Positions 17,228 through 25,087 of a stretch of 64,000 nucleotides of DNA are shown in pieces. The stretch's first letter is position 1, and each line of letters starts with the position of its first letter. The DNA is from Roseivirga misakiensis (lineage in GTDB: Bacteria > Bacteroidota > Bacteroidia > Cytophagales > Cyclobacteriaceae), in contig NZ_MDGQ01000005.1 of assembly GCF_001747105.1 (NCBI RefSeq), forward strand, positions 1 through 64,000. Reading direction: 5' to 3'. Under the pieces are notes generated by a model. That model was not told the origin of the DNA and searched no databases. It saw only the letters and a program-made list of their open reading frames with translations. The translations under genes and the position numbers were made by a program.

Positions 17228-18477
17228 TTAGTTACCGCTTTTTCAACGGTCAAGCTTTCGACTTTCTTGATCTTTTTTTCTAATACTAGGCCAAGTTGCT
17301 CCTTGAGTGCTTCATTAATGCTTTGTGGATCATTATGGTCCCAATACAAGTCGTAGTCATAGCGCTCGCTTAATTGAGTATCGTCAAAGACGCTTTCACC
17401 CAGCGTGGCTTCGATGTTTTTTATTAAACTATTTAGGGTCCAATGTCTTCCAGCAATGACTCCGTCATCAGCACTGAACTTTCCTTTAGTAGATTTAGGA
17501 GCTTTTAAGTACTTCGATAAACCATTTGGAGCTGATAAAACGAGCAGCTCAATCTCCTTTTCTTGGGGTTTTATGGTTAAGCCCAACTCTTTTTTCAAGC
17601 CTTCCTTTAGTAGCATATTAACTAGCTCCTCTTGATGTCGGGGCATGTTTAGTTTCACATTGAGCTTGGTATTAAGAAGCTCTTCATTGCCCTCAACCAG
17701 AGTTTGAGAAATGTTAAAGGCGTTAGCTATCGCCTTCCTCACACTCCATCCCTTCATATCAATCAGTCCCATTTTTTTGCCCAAAATGCCGCCTTCAAAT
17801 TTGGCTGTAGAATCTTTTGTGATGGAAAGACTATACGTTGGTGCTGCTTTGGATTCCTGACTGGAAGCACCTTTAAACTGTATTTTTTGAACACCTTTCT
17901 TTGGTTGAGATGCATCGTTCAAATTGAAAGAGACTTTCTCAGGTGATGATGTTGATTCTATCAGGCCTTTGATATAATCCTTGTCTATATCATCGATTTT
18001 AACGTATTCGTGGACTTTTCCATTTTTATCGATAATCACGGTTGTTGGAAAAACATTGACACCAAAATCATCAATTACAGAGCGATCAGTATCGGAAACG
18101 ACCCAAGTATTCAAAGGTCTTCTTTTCAAAAAAGGACGTACAATTTCTTCAGCTTCATCAGTGATAGAAATAATGACGAAACCCTCCTCCGAAAATGAAG
18201 TTGCCAAATCATTGAGCTTTGGAAAATGTTTGATGCAAGGCGCGCACCAAGTACCCCAGAATTCTAGCATCACTACCTTTCCTTTCAAAAGGTCATTGTT
18301 GAATGCATTTTTTTCAGGCCCTTGAATAATAGATTCGAAAGTCAGTTGAGAGATTTCTTGTCCTGCTGGTATTTGACTCTTAACAATGTTTTTGGTCACA
18401 ATCTGAGCAAAGATTGGGCTAGCAGTCATGCATAAAAAGCATGTAGCTAAAAGGGTAAACTGGGTTATTTTTTTCAT
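17221..18477 (-). CDS. TlpA-type thioredoxin fused to a DUF3738 (TIGR03435-like) domain
   Basis: A signal peptide (about 1-24) is followed by a TlpA/ResA thioredoxin domain with the redox motif WGTWCAPC (Cys78, Cys81), so it acts outside the cytoplasm in thiol-disulfide exchange. From about residue 215 to the end the sequence resembles DUF3738/TIGR03435, best seen in ERYDYDLYWDHNDPQS and EALKEQLGLVLEKKIKKVE. That domain is known mainly from Acidobacteria and some Bacteroidota and has no assigned role. It lies four bases after an anti-sigma-like gene, in the same direction, so the three-gene set sigma, anti-sigma-like protein and thioredoxin fusion is probably one operon. Confidence 0.8.
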   Translation of the reverse strand: MKKITQFTLLATCFLCMTASPIFAQIVTKNIVKSQIPAGQEISQLTFESIIQGPEKNAFNNDLLKGKVVMLEFWGTWCAPCIKHFPKLNDLATSFSEEGFVIISITDEAEEIVRPFLKRRPLNTWVVSDTDRSVIDDFGVNVFPTTVIIDKNGKVHEYVKIDDIDKDYIKGLIESTSSPEKVSFNLNDASQPKKGVQKIQFKGASSQESKAAPTYSLSITKDSTAKFEGGILGKKMGLIDMKGWSVRKAIANAFNISQTLVEGNEELLNTKLNVKLNMPRHQEELVNMLLKEGLKKELGLTIKPQEKEIELLVLSAPNGLSKYLKAPKSTKGKFSADDGVIAGRHWTLNSLIKNIEATLGESVFDDTQLSERYDYDLYWDHNDPQSINEALKEQLGLVLEKKIKKVESLTVEKAVTKS

Positions 18478-18481
18478 GTGT

Positions 18482-19600
18482 TTATTCTTTAATAATTCTT
18501 TTTGTCACGCGACCAGCGGACGTGATCATTTGTAGCAGGTAGACACCTCTTTGTAAATCATACAGTTCAAAGGAGGCATTATGGTTACCAGCCTCCAGTT
18601 GGTTGATCGGCATGAGTTCTCTGACAATGTTGCCTTCAATTGAAATCAGATGAATGGCCACTCTATCTGCTTCAGGGATAGAAAATTCCACATTAAGTAT
18701 CCCTTTAAATGGATTCCCTAGTGGTCTAATTGTTGGTTGGTTAGTATTATCTTTTTTGGTCAGCGTTGTACTGGAATTTTCCTTGATATCCGGTTTTTGC
18801 ACAAGTTGATCAAACAATTCCTCGGTCGATTTAAACCAGAATATGCCCAGATAATCTTCTTCTTCAGAAGGGTGTGGTACTGCAATAGGCACTAGGTCGT
18901 CAATGAGTTGATTGAAATAGGATGCTTTTAATTTCATCGGATCTCTGCCAAAGGCAAAACGTGTTCGCTGTACACCTTTCATGTCTGAAACAAACAGTGG
19001 ATGGCTTATGGCTTCGAATTTAATATCAGGTAAAGGGGTGTCATCAATGGTCAAAGCATGTGTTTTCTTGGCTAGGCTTATCATCAAATAGCCCTCACCT
19101 TTAACATTGGCTTCGAATATTGTTTCTTCCTTTTCAAACCGAAACCCCATTTTCAATAAAACCTCTCGAGGAACTTTAAGGGTTGGGATTATTTCAGCAT
19201 TGTTCACCTGTTCCTGCTTTTTGTTAAAGAATACCTCTACGTTTTGAGTAGAATCATTTTCCGATTTGCCTAAGTACCTTATGAGGGCCGCCCTTTGTTG
19301 ATTGACACGTTCAATACGAAAGTCCTCTGTTTTTAAGCCAAGTATGTTTTGGCCCGAATCATTTGGAGTGAGTCCGTCAGCTACAATAATTAGTATGATT
19401 ACCACTGTCGTAGCCCCTATCAAATACCAGAGGCGTAATGTTCTGAAAATGGGAAAAGAGGGTGTATAGCGTCTAGTGTTATGCGTGTTTGTTGCTTCTG
19501 TCGCGTTTAATTTTTCTTTTAACCCGTCTATCACTTCTGTCGAAGGAATAAACGGTTTACTCTCCCTTGCCTGATTAAAATATGAATCCATGTTACTCAT
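18482..19600 (-). CDS. Anti-sigma-like membrane protein with type IX sorting-like C-terminal domain
   Basis: The first 55 residues are soluble and basic near the end, then one membrane helix follows (about 57-76, LWYLIGATTVVIILIIVADG). The gene overlaps the upstream ECF sigma gene by four bases, the usual place for an anti-sigma factor. The middle region (about 80-290) is not recognised. Residues 292-372 match a type A type IX sorting domain: PLGNPFKG, VEFSIPEADRVAIHL, LEAGNH and RGVYLLQMITSAG, ending KRIIKE. A membrane anchor plus a sorting-like domain is odd, since cargo of that system normally has a cleaved signal peptide. It could also be an unusual cargo with a long signal anchor. Function is inferred only from position. 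Confidence 0.7.
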   Translation of the reverse strand: MSNMDSYFNQARESKPFIPSTEVIDGLKEKLNATEATNTHNTRRYTPSFPIFRTLRLWYLIGATTVVIILIIVADGLTPNDSGQNILGLKTEDFRIERVNQQRAALIRYLGKSENDSTQNVEVFFNKKQEQVNNAEIIPTLKVPREVLLKMGFRFEKEETIFEANVKGEGYLMISLAKKTHALTIDDTPLPDIKFEAISHPLFVSDMKGVQRTRFAFGRDPMKLKASYFNQLIDDLVPIAVPHPSEEEDYLGIFWFKSTEELFDQLVQKPDIKENSSTTLTKKDNTNQPTIRPLGNPFKGILNVEFSIPEADRVAIHLISIEGNIVRELMPINQLEAGNHNASFELYDLQRGVYLLQMITSAGRVTKRIIKE

Positions 19601-20151
19601 ATCAGTTCTTTTAGTAATGGGTTATGCTTTTTTTGATTGGATTTAGTTTCATTCTCAGCGACTTCTCCATCCTCCAACAGTACTCTAAGTTTTTGTCTTC
19701 CTCTTCTGAGCCTCGCTTTTACAGCCGAAAGTTTGGTCTTTTGTATATCACATATTTCGTTTAGCGGAAAGCCATTGATTTCGAATAGTATGAGAGCCTC
19801 CTTTTGCTTTATGGGAAGTTTGGCGAGCGCTTCGTAGAGTAGCAAAATCTCAATCGATAAATCGGCCTGAGCATTTGTATCCACCACTCGCTCAGCATGT
19901 TGAAATAGAAGAGGTGTGAAAATTTTTTTACGACGTATTTTATTAAAATAGAGCCTTCGTGCAATGCCAATTAAGTATGGCGTAAAAGATTCTTGCTTTT
20001 TTAGCTGATCTAATTGTTCGAATGCCTTCAGCGTGGTTTCACTAATTAAATCCTTTGCTTCCTCCGAGTTACCAACCATAGCATGGCAAAATTTCACGAA
20101 CTGCTCGTGACTTTCGTTGTAGAGAGATATAAAATGCTCCTGTTTTGTCAT
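19597..20151 (-). CDS. ECF-type RNA polymerase sigma factor
   Basis: The protein has sigma region 2 (EQFVKFCHAMVGNSEEAKDL, then ETTLKAFEQL) and region 4 (LAKLPIKQKEALILFEINGF, then LNEICDIQKTKLSAVKARLR), with no regions 1 or 3, as in extracytoplasmic-function sigma factors. The ATG at 20151 is preferred to a TTG six codons upstream. Its 3' end overlaps the anti-sigma-like gene by four bases, and a thioredoxin fusion follows. The signal it responds to is unknown; redox or envelope state is a guess from the neighbours. Two inverted repeats lie just upstream of the gene. Confidence 0.9.
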   Translation of the reverse strand: MTKQEHFISLYNESHEQFVKFCHAMVGNSEEAKDLISETTLKAFEQLDQLKKQESFTPYLIGIARRLYFNKIRRKKIFTPLLFQHAERVVDTNAQADLSIEILLLYEALAKLPIKQKEALILFEINGFPLNEICDIQKTKLSAVKARLRRGRQKLRVLLEDGEVAENETKSNQKKHNPLLKELI

Positions 20152-20192
20152 GTATAAGTTGCTGCTCAATAATGTAGTAACATAGCCCTACG

Positions 20193-20207
20193 TAAAAGTT
20201 ACTTTTA
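20193..20207. repeat. Inverted repeat in divergent sigma/esterase promoter region
   Basis: A perfect 7-bp palindrome (TAAAAGT, one central base, ACTTTTA) lies 42 bases upstream of the sigma factor ATG and 35 bases upstream of the esterase ATG. It could be an operator for either gene. Confidence 0.45.
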
Positions 20208-20211
20208 GCAT

Positions 20212-20231
20212 TTAGCTTTACCAAAAGCTAA
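20212..20231. repeat. Second inverted repeat in sigma/esterase region
   Basis: Perfect 8-bp arms (TTAGCTTT / AAAGCTAA) with a 4-base loop lie four bases after the first palindrome. The pair fills much of the 90-base divergent space. It may be a protein site or a 5'-leader hairpin of the esterase. Confidence 0.45.
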
Positions 20232-20241
20232 CCTAAACCTA

Positions 20242-21036
20242 ATGCCAGCCATTGCGTTTCAGCCTACTATGCTAAGACTAACACCATTTATGCTACTCAT
20301 TTTTTGTCTGAATAGTGTTTCTGCAAATGATGTCAAGCTCGCAGGAAAACTAAGTGACAACGAAATTATCGAGAGTACTATTTTAGGATATGATTTGCAG
20401 TATCGAGTTTATACCCCGCCAAACCACGACCAGCTAAAAGATCTCCCAGTTATTTATTTAACGGACGGACAATGGTATTTAGAGGCAGGTAGCATGCATG
20501 AAATTATAGATGACTTAATCGGCAAAGGTGTTATTGAGCCAATAGTGGCCGTTTTTGTTGATAATCGTGATCCCCGTAACCTTTCAAATAATCGAAGAAA
20601 CAAGCAATTCTTAGGTTATGATAATTACGTGGATTTCTATCGAGAAGAACTAGTGCCTCATATTGAAAAGAGGTTTAACGTGAGTGATGCGCAAGAGCAC
20701 CGAGGCATTATGGGATTGTCTTTCGGAGGGTTAAATGCCACTTATTTTGGGGCGAAAGCATCTGATACATTTCATATGTTGGGAATTCAATCGCCAGCAT
20801 TACACCCCGTTCCTGAGATTTACGACCTCTATTTGAAACAAGATTTGTTACCGCTGAAGATTTTTCTAAGTACTGGGTCAAAAAATGACACAGAAATACA
20901 TGCCCGAAGGCTTAAAAGTACGCTGGAAACTAAACGCTATGATTTCAAATATCTAGAAGTGGATGAAGGTCATAATTGGCGGAATTGGAAACCCTTGCTA
21001 GATGATGCCCTGATTTACTTTTTCGGGACTAAATAG
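20242..21036 (+). CDS. Secreted alpha/beta-hydrolase, esterase D family
   Basis: A signal peptide (MLRLTPFMLLIFCLNSVSA, counting from the second Met at 20269) leads into an esterase/enterochelin-esterase-like hydrolase. The nucleophile elbow is GLSFGG (in HRGIMGLSFGG), and the likely catalytic His is in DEGHNWRNW near the end. Substrates of the family are varied carboxylic esters. The start at 20269 would give a more normal signal peptide than the annotated ATG at 20242. Its last eight bases overlap the convergent paaD gene, but it is not part of that operon. Confidence 0.83.
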   Translation: MPAIAFQPTMLRLTPFMLLIFCLNSVSANDVKLAGKLSDNEIIESTILGYDLQYRVYTPPNHDQLKDLPVIYLTDGQWYLEAGSMHEIIDDLIGKGVIEPIVAVFVDNRDPRNLSNNRRNKQFLGYDNYVDFYREELVPHIEKRFNVSDAQEHRGIMGLSFGGLNATYFGAKASDTFHMLGIQSPALHPVPEIYDLYLKQDLLPLKIFLSTGSKNDTEIHARRLKSTLETKRYDFKYLEVDEGHNWRNWKPLLDDALIYFFGTK

Positions 21037-21520
21037 GTTTGAACTGTTCAAACGCCTGTTGACAGCTGTTGCAGTAGTGCATCGATCGGCATAGTGTAGG
21101 GCCAAAAGGAGTCTTCATTTCTGTATCTTCACTATCGCAATGTGGGCATTTTGCTCTTTCAATGATATCGATATCAACAATCATGTCATGCCCAGGAGGT
21201 GGAGCTAAACCGAAGTCCTTCAAGGCAATTCGACCTTTTTCTGAAATCATGTTAGAATTCCACTGCGTTTCGAAAGAAACAATCACTTCATAATCTGAAA
21301 TGCCTCGCTTTTCAAGGACATCTTTCACATCCTGTTGCATCACATCCATGGCTGGGCAACCAGTGAAAGTCGGCGTCATATTGACAACTACCTTATGATC
21401 TGGTGAAACATCAATGTTAGTAATAACCCCCAAATCGTTTAATGAAAGAACAGGAATCTCAGGATCCTTCACTTCTTCCAGCCAGTCTTTTACAATATCC
21501 TTAGTTAATGCTGTTACCAT
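21029..21520 (-). CDS. paaD: Phenylacetyl-CoA epoxidase assembly protein PaaD
   Basis: The N-terminal half is a MIP18/DUF59 iron-sulfur assembly domain (LEEVKDPEIPVLSLNDLGV; TPTFTGCPAMD), and the C-terminal half is a zinc ribbon with CPHC and CNSC pairs. PaaD is needed for maturation of the phenylacetyl-CoA epoxidase complex. It is the last gene of the TetR-paaABCD operon, 15 bases after paaC. At 163 residues it has the normal length. Confidence 0.93.
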   Translation of the reverse strand: MVTALTKDIVKDWLEEVKDPEIPVLSLNDLGVITNIDVSPDHKVVVNMTPTFTGCPAMDVMQQDVKDVLEKRGISDYEVIVSFETQWNSNMISEKGRIALKDFGLAPPPGHDMIVDIDIIERAKCPHCDSEDTEMKTPFGPTLCRSMHYCNSCQQAFEQFKPI

Positions 21521-21535
21521 AATCGGGCAATTAAT

Positions 21536-22291
21536 CTACCAATCAGCAGTTGGATCTACTTTAAATACTTCCGACATTTCATCAAGCAGTGGTTGTAAAT
21601 GTTCCGTATGCGTGCCAGTTCTACCTCCCATTTGTGGGGTTAGTAACTGTAGGTCAGGCATGATCAGGTCAGTTTCGGCAAGTACTGAAGTGACTGCCGG
21701 TATCCACTGCTCCTTGAGTGCTGATTCTCCAGCGAAAATACCCTCACTGATCAGTTCGTTTTCAAAAGTAGATGGTTCGAATATGCCTAGGGCATAAGGC
21801 ATAGCCAAGTCTAACGACTGTTGAAGCCTAGTAATACTCTCTTCTGTAGCCGAACCTAGTTGTTTTATCCACACCTTCGCATGCATGCTATGGTATTTAG
21901 TTTCACCTTTTATTTTCTTGGCCAGGTTAGCTAAAGGTTCATAGCTCGATTCGGAGAGCATTTGGAATCTTATGAGTTCGGCAGTATCAAAAAGAAAGTG
22001 CCTGATGAGACTAAAGTCATATTCACCATTTGGTAATTCCACCAACTGACAATTATGAAATTGCTCAGCATTTCTCATAAATGCCACGGTATCAGGATCA
22101 GATTCTCCTAATTCGTTCAAGATCTTGAACAGCTGCCAACTTTGACCGACTTTATCCTGAGCCATAGAAGAAAACGCGATGTCCTCTTCCAAAAGAGGAC
22201 CAAATCCTGTCCATTCAGAGTTGCGATGGCCAAGAATTAACTGGTCATCAGCCATTTTATATAGTAGCTCTTTTAATGCTTGCTGATTCAT
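21536..22291 (-). CDS. paaC: Phenylacetyl-CoA epoxidase structural subunit PaaC
   Basis: The 251-residue protein fits the PaaC ferritin-like subunit that partners PaaA. Recognisable stretches are DDQLILGHRNSEWTG, APSL-equivalent LLEEDIAFSSMAQDKVGQSW, and the helical KIKGETKYHSMHAKVWIKQL. It overlaps paaB by four bases, so the two are translationally coupled. It supports the fold of the di-iron oxygenase that makes ring-1,2-epoxyphenylacetyl-CoA in aerobic phenylacetate breakdown. Confidence 0.94.
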   Translation of the reverse strand: MNQQALKELLYKMADDQLILGHRNSEWTGFGPLLEEDIAFSSMAQDKVGQSWQLFKILNELGESDPDTVAFMRNAEQFHNCQLVELPNGEYDFSLIRHFLFDTAELIRFQMLSESSYEPLANLAKKIKGETKYHSMHAKVWIKQLGSATEESITRLQQSLDLAMPYALGIFEPSTFENELISEGIFAGESALKEQWIPAVTSVLAETDLIMPDLQLLTPQMGGRTGTHTEHLQPLLDEMSEVFKVDPTADW

Positions 22292-22902
22292 CTGTTCTCT
22301 TCTTTGAATGCCTTTATTTTATCGGCTGCTCTATAATCTATAGCATCACGATACTTTTTTTCCTTCAGTGTATTCCAAATATCCACGTCATCTTCGTCAG
22401 ACATTAGGATATCTTCTGTGCGCACAACCCAAACATTGTAAACGGGCTTACTTCTTGGGTATAATTCTTTCGCACATAGTAGCGCATCTTGAAAGTCTTT
22501 GCCAAGTGCATTACCAATGTATTTGTGCTGCTTTCCTCTTTTCAATAAATGGAAAACCTCAAACGATTTAGATTCATCACCAGAGTAAGTACCTTCAAAA
22601 GTATCATAGACATCTTGAAGGTTATCAGTAAATGCCGATACCTGAATAAGTTCAGTCTTGACAACACACAACGCATTGCAGAACATGCCTCTTCTACTAA
22701 ATTGTTCTTTAGCAAAAAGAAAGGCCATTTCTTCATTCGGTGCATGAACTATTCCAGCATGTTCGAAAGGTTTACCCTCTTTAGTTTGAACAAAAGCTTG
22801 ATAGGTCTCGAATTGATCCATTTCATCTTTTGCCGCCATTGGCGACTCAAATGTTTCTGGTAATTCTAATCGGTTTACCCTCGGGTCTAGTGATTCTAAC
22901 AT
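22288..22902 (-). CDS. paaB: Phenylacetyl-CoA epoxidase subunit PaaB, tandem-duplicated
   Basis: PaaB is usually about 95 residues; this one has 204 and contains two PaaB-like units. The first is at about 31-88 (FETYQAFVQTKEGKPFEHAG to NALCVVKTELI), the second at about 113-167 (SFEVFHLLKRGKQHKYIG to YNVWVVRTEDIL). Both end with the same V-V-x-T-E-x-I pattern. PaaB bridges PaaAC units in the complex; a fused dimer could replace two chains. It lies five bases after paaA and overlaps paaC by four bases. Confidence 0.92.
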   Translation of the reverse strand: MLESLDPRVNRLELPETFESPMAAKDEMDQFETYQAFVQTKEGKPFEHAGIVHAPNEEMAFLFAKEQFSRRGMFCNALCVVKTELIQVSAFTDNLQDVYDTFEGTYSGDESKSFEVFHLLKRGKQHKYIGNALGKDFQDALLCAKELYPRSKPVYNVWVVRTEDILMSDEDDVDIWNTLKEKKYRDAIDYRAADKIKAFKEENR

Positions 22903-22907
22903 TGCAA

Positions 22908-23894
22908 TTATGCTAATGGCGTAACGTATTTCGATTTAGGGGCAAGTAATGCTTGTCTTACCCATCGGCCTCTTTCTTCGGCAGTACGTCTAACTGCAAT
23001 GCGCTCTTTGTTACAAGGTCCATCACCATTGATCACTCGTTTGAACTCTTCCCAATCTGGCTCTGTGAATTCCCACTGACCAGTTTCGCTGTTCTTTTTC
23101 AAGTTCTCATCAGGGATAGTCAATCCAAGTTCCCAAATTTTTGGAACGTACATATCCAAGAATTGCTGACGACATTCATCGTTAGAAGCCATCTTCACCT
23201 TCCATCTCATTAAGATTTCGGAGTGTACAGATATTTTGTCCGATGGACCAAAGAAGTGCATCATTGGAGCCCACCATCTATTGATAGCGGCCTGCATCAT
23301 TTCTCTCTGCTTTGGAGTACCTGTTGCCATGTGGATTACACAGTGATGGCCGTACTTCAAGTGGAATGACTCTTCAGCACAAATTCTTTCTAAAGCTCTA
23401 CAGTAAGGGCCATAACTTCCCTTTGAGTTGGCCAATTGGTTCACTATGGCACCTGCATCCACTAACCACGAAATGAAGCATGAATCTGCCCATGTAAAAG
23501 CTGGGTAATTGAAAATATTTGAATATTTAGACTTACCTGAGATTAAATCTTCGATTTGTTGCTCTCTTGGCTTTCCAAGCGTTTCAGCAGCAGAATAAAG
23601 TAATTGTGCATGGCCTACTTCGTCTTGGACTTTAGCCATTAGTGCAAGTTTTCTCTTAAAACCAGGTGCACGTGTAATCCATGTGCCTTCTGGCAAAGCA
23701 CCGATAATTTCTGAATGACCGTGCTGTTCAATCATTCTGATTAGCTGCTTTCTATAAAGTTGCGGCATCCAATCAGAAGGTTCAATCTTTTCGCCACGAT
23801 CAATTCTAGCTTCAAATTCAGCTAGTTTAATTGGATCTTCCTCAGCTAATGCTGTGGCTTTCATTGTTTCGAATGTATTTCCACCTCCGTACAT
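22908..23894 (-). CDS. paaA: Phenylacetyl-CoA epoxidase catalytic subunit PaaA
   Basis: The 328-residue protein shows the di-iron carboxylate pattern: [13 protein letters not shown] and [13 protein letters not shown] carry the two ExxH motifs. [13 protein letters not shown] and [18 protein letters not shown] are further hallmarks of PaaA. It oxidises phenylacetyl-CoA to the 1,2-epoxide with electrons from PaaE. It follows the TetR gene by five bases and heads paaBCD. Confidence 0.96.
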   Translation of the reverse strand: MYGGGNTFETMKATALAEEDPIKLAEFEARIDRGEKIEPSDWMPQLYRKQLIRMIEQHGHSEIIGALPEGTWITRAPGFKRKLALMAKVQDEVGHAQLLYSAAETLGKPREQQIEDLISGKSKYSNIFNYPAFTWADSCFISWLVDAGAIVNQLANSKGSYGPYCRALERICAEESFHLKYGHHCVIHMATGTPKQREMMQAAINRWWAPMMHFFGPSDKISVHSEILMRWKVKMASNDECRQQFLDMYVPKIWELGLTIPDENLKKNSETGQWEFTEPDWEEFKRVINGDGPCNKERIAVRRTAEERGRWVRQALLAPKSKYVTPLA

Positions 23895-23899
23895 AAGAT

Positions 23900-24481
23900 T
23901 TATTTTTTTAGCCCGTTTAAAATCAATTCTGATAATCTAGTACCTACTTCATCTGGAGTCAATGATCCTTGAGGTTTGTACCAATTGTGTGTCCAATTCA
24001 AAGAAGAAAGAATGGTAAGCATGGTGAAATGAGTATCTACTGTTTCGAATTCACCGCTATTTATACCTTCCTCTATGATTTGAATAAAGCGACCTTCGTA
24101 ATCGTTTCTCATGGTTAAGAATTCGCTTAGAAAGGGTTCACTTAAGTGTCGCCATTCGTTAAAGAATACCGCCGAAGCAGCCGTGTCTTTAGTAATGACC
24201 GTTACATGAGCAATAGCAGCCTTTTTCATTTTTGCTGCAAAACTTGAGTTTTCTGATTCAACGCCCTTCCAAGCCTCGAAAAACTCATCTGCCATGCGAA
24301 AACATATTTTTTGAAGAATTTCTTCTTTAGATTTGATATGTGAATAGAGACTAGCTGCTTCAATGCCTAAAACCTGTGCAAGATCACGCATTGAAGTAGC
24401 GGCATAACCACGCTCTCTAAAGAGATTGGTTGCTGTTTCTTCGATTTGCTGTTTGCGGTTCTTTTTAACTAGCGTTTCCAT
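23900..24481 (-). CDS. TetR-family regulator of the paa operon (PaaR-like)
   Basis: The first 50 residues form a TetR helix-turn-helix ([20 protein letters not shown], then [20 protein letters not shown]). The C-terminal part is a TetR ligand domain of the usual length. It is the first gene of the paaABCD operon. A palindrome of the type bound by PaaR sits inside its promoter, so it most likely represses itself and the operon, with phenylacetyl-CoA as probable inducer; this follows from the PaaR family and is not shown by sequence alone. The message may be leaderless, since the -7 box ends five bases before the ATG. Confidence 0.88.
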   Translation of the reverse strand: METLVKKNRKQQIEETATNLFRERGYAATSMRDLAQVLGIEAASLYSHIKSKEEILQKICFRMADEFFEAWKGVESENSSFAAKMKKAAIAHVTVITKDTAASAVFFNEWRHLSEPFLSEFLTMRNDYEGRFIQIIEEGINSGEFETVDTHFTMLTILSSLNWTHNWYKPQGSLTPDEVGTRLSELILNGLKK

Positions 24482-24486
24482 TCACT

Positions 24487-24518
24487 CAAAATTAAACATA
24501 CTAACGTTCGTTAGCAAA
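24487..24518 (-). promoter_or_regulatory. Promoter of the TetR-paaABCD operon
   Basis: On the minus strand TTTG (24515-24518) is followed by a 20-base spacer and TAATTTTG (24487-24494). This fits the Bacteroidota -33/-7 consensus exactly. The -7 box ends five bases before the regulator's ATG. Confidence 0.75.
24501..24514. promoter_or_regulatory. PaaR-type operator
   Basis: The palindrome CTAACG-TT-CGTTAG has perfect 6-bp arms and matches the CNAACG-NN-CGTTNG form known for TetR-type PaaR regulators. It fills the spacer between the -33 and -7 boxes, so a bound repressor would block RNA polymerase. The divergent gene at 24548 starts 34 bases away and could also be affected. Confidence 0.8.
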
Positions 24519-24547
24519 TTATTGTTTTAACTACTTTCAACATTCAG

Positions 24548-25060
24548 ATGGTACTCAACGATCCTCAATTTAACAAAGACAAGTTTATAAAGTCGCTAGA
24601 ATCAGTAATCTATCTTTTTCTAGTGATTCCATTGATTCTTTTTGGTTGGGTATTTTTGGAAAAAGAGAAAGCTGGCGAGTTAAGATCTGTCTTTTTAGAG
24701 GAACCAGATGTGATGTTTCATAGTGTTATGGCCATAGGCATTGGATATGTGCTTATGCGTACATTGGCGACCTGGAAAAAGGATGTTTTAAAGGCGCTTG
24801 AGAAGATTAAGGAGGTAGATATCAAGTTGCAGATGGTACGTAAACCGATTATCTATAGAAATATTATGTGGTCTGTTGGTGCAGGAATTTGCGCTTACGG
24901 GCTGTATGAAAAGGGGGATATGGTGTATGCGCTAGTATTTACACTATTCTTAATCTTGATCACCACGAATAGACCTAGCACTCGGTATTTTGTAAAATTG
25001 TTTGGGCTGAAAGGGGAGGAGAAGGATTGGTTTTTAAAGCAAACCAACCAAAAGCCTTGA
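24548..25060 (+). CDS. Membrane protein of unknown function
   Basis: A 170-residue protein with four likely membrane helices: about 17-35 (YLFLVIPLILFGWVFLEK), 50-68, 107-122 and 126-142. A basic, charged stretch (KKDVLKALEKIKEVDIKLQ) lies between the second and third. No family is recognised. It starts 66 bases from the divergent PaaR-like gene and shares the operator region, so co-regulation with phenylacetate genes is possible but unproved. Confidence 0.7.
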   Translation: MVLNDPQFNKDKFIKSLESVIYLFLVIPLILFGWVFLEKEKAGELRSVFLEEPDVMFHSVMAIGIGYVLMRTLATWKKDVLKALEKIKEVDIKLQMVRKPIIYRNIMWSVGAGICAYGLYEKGDMVYALVFTLFLILITTNRPSTRYFVKLFGLKGEEKDWFLKQTNQKP

Positions 25061-25087
25061 AGCTTTCGGTCGGTTTGATAAATCTTA

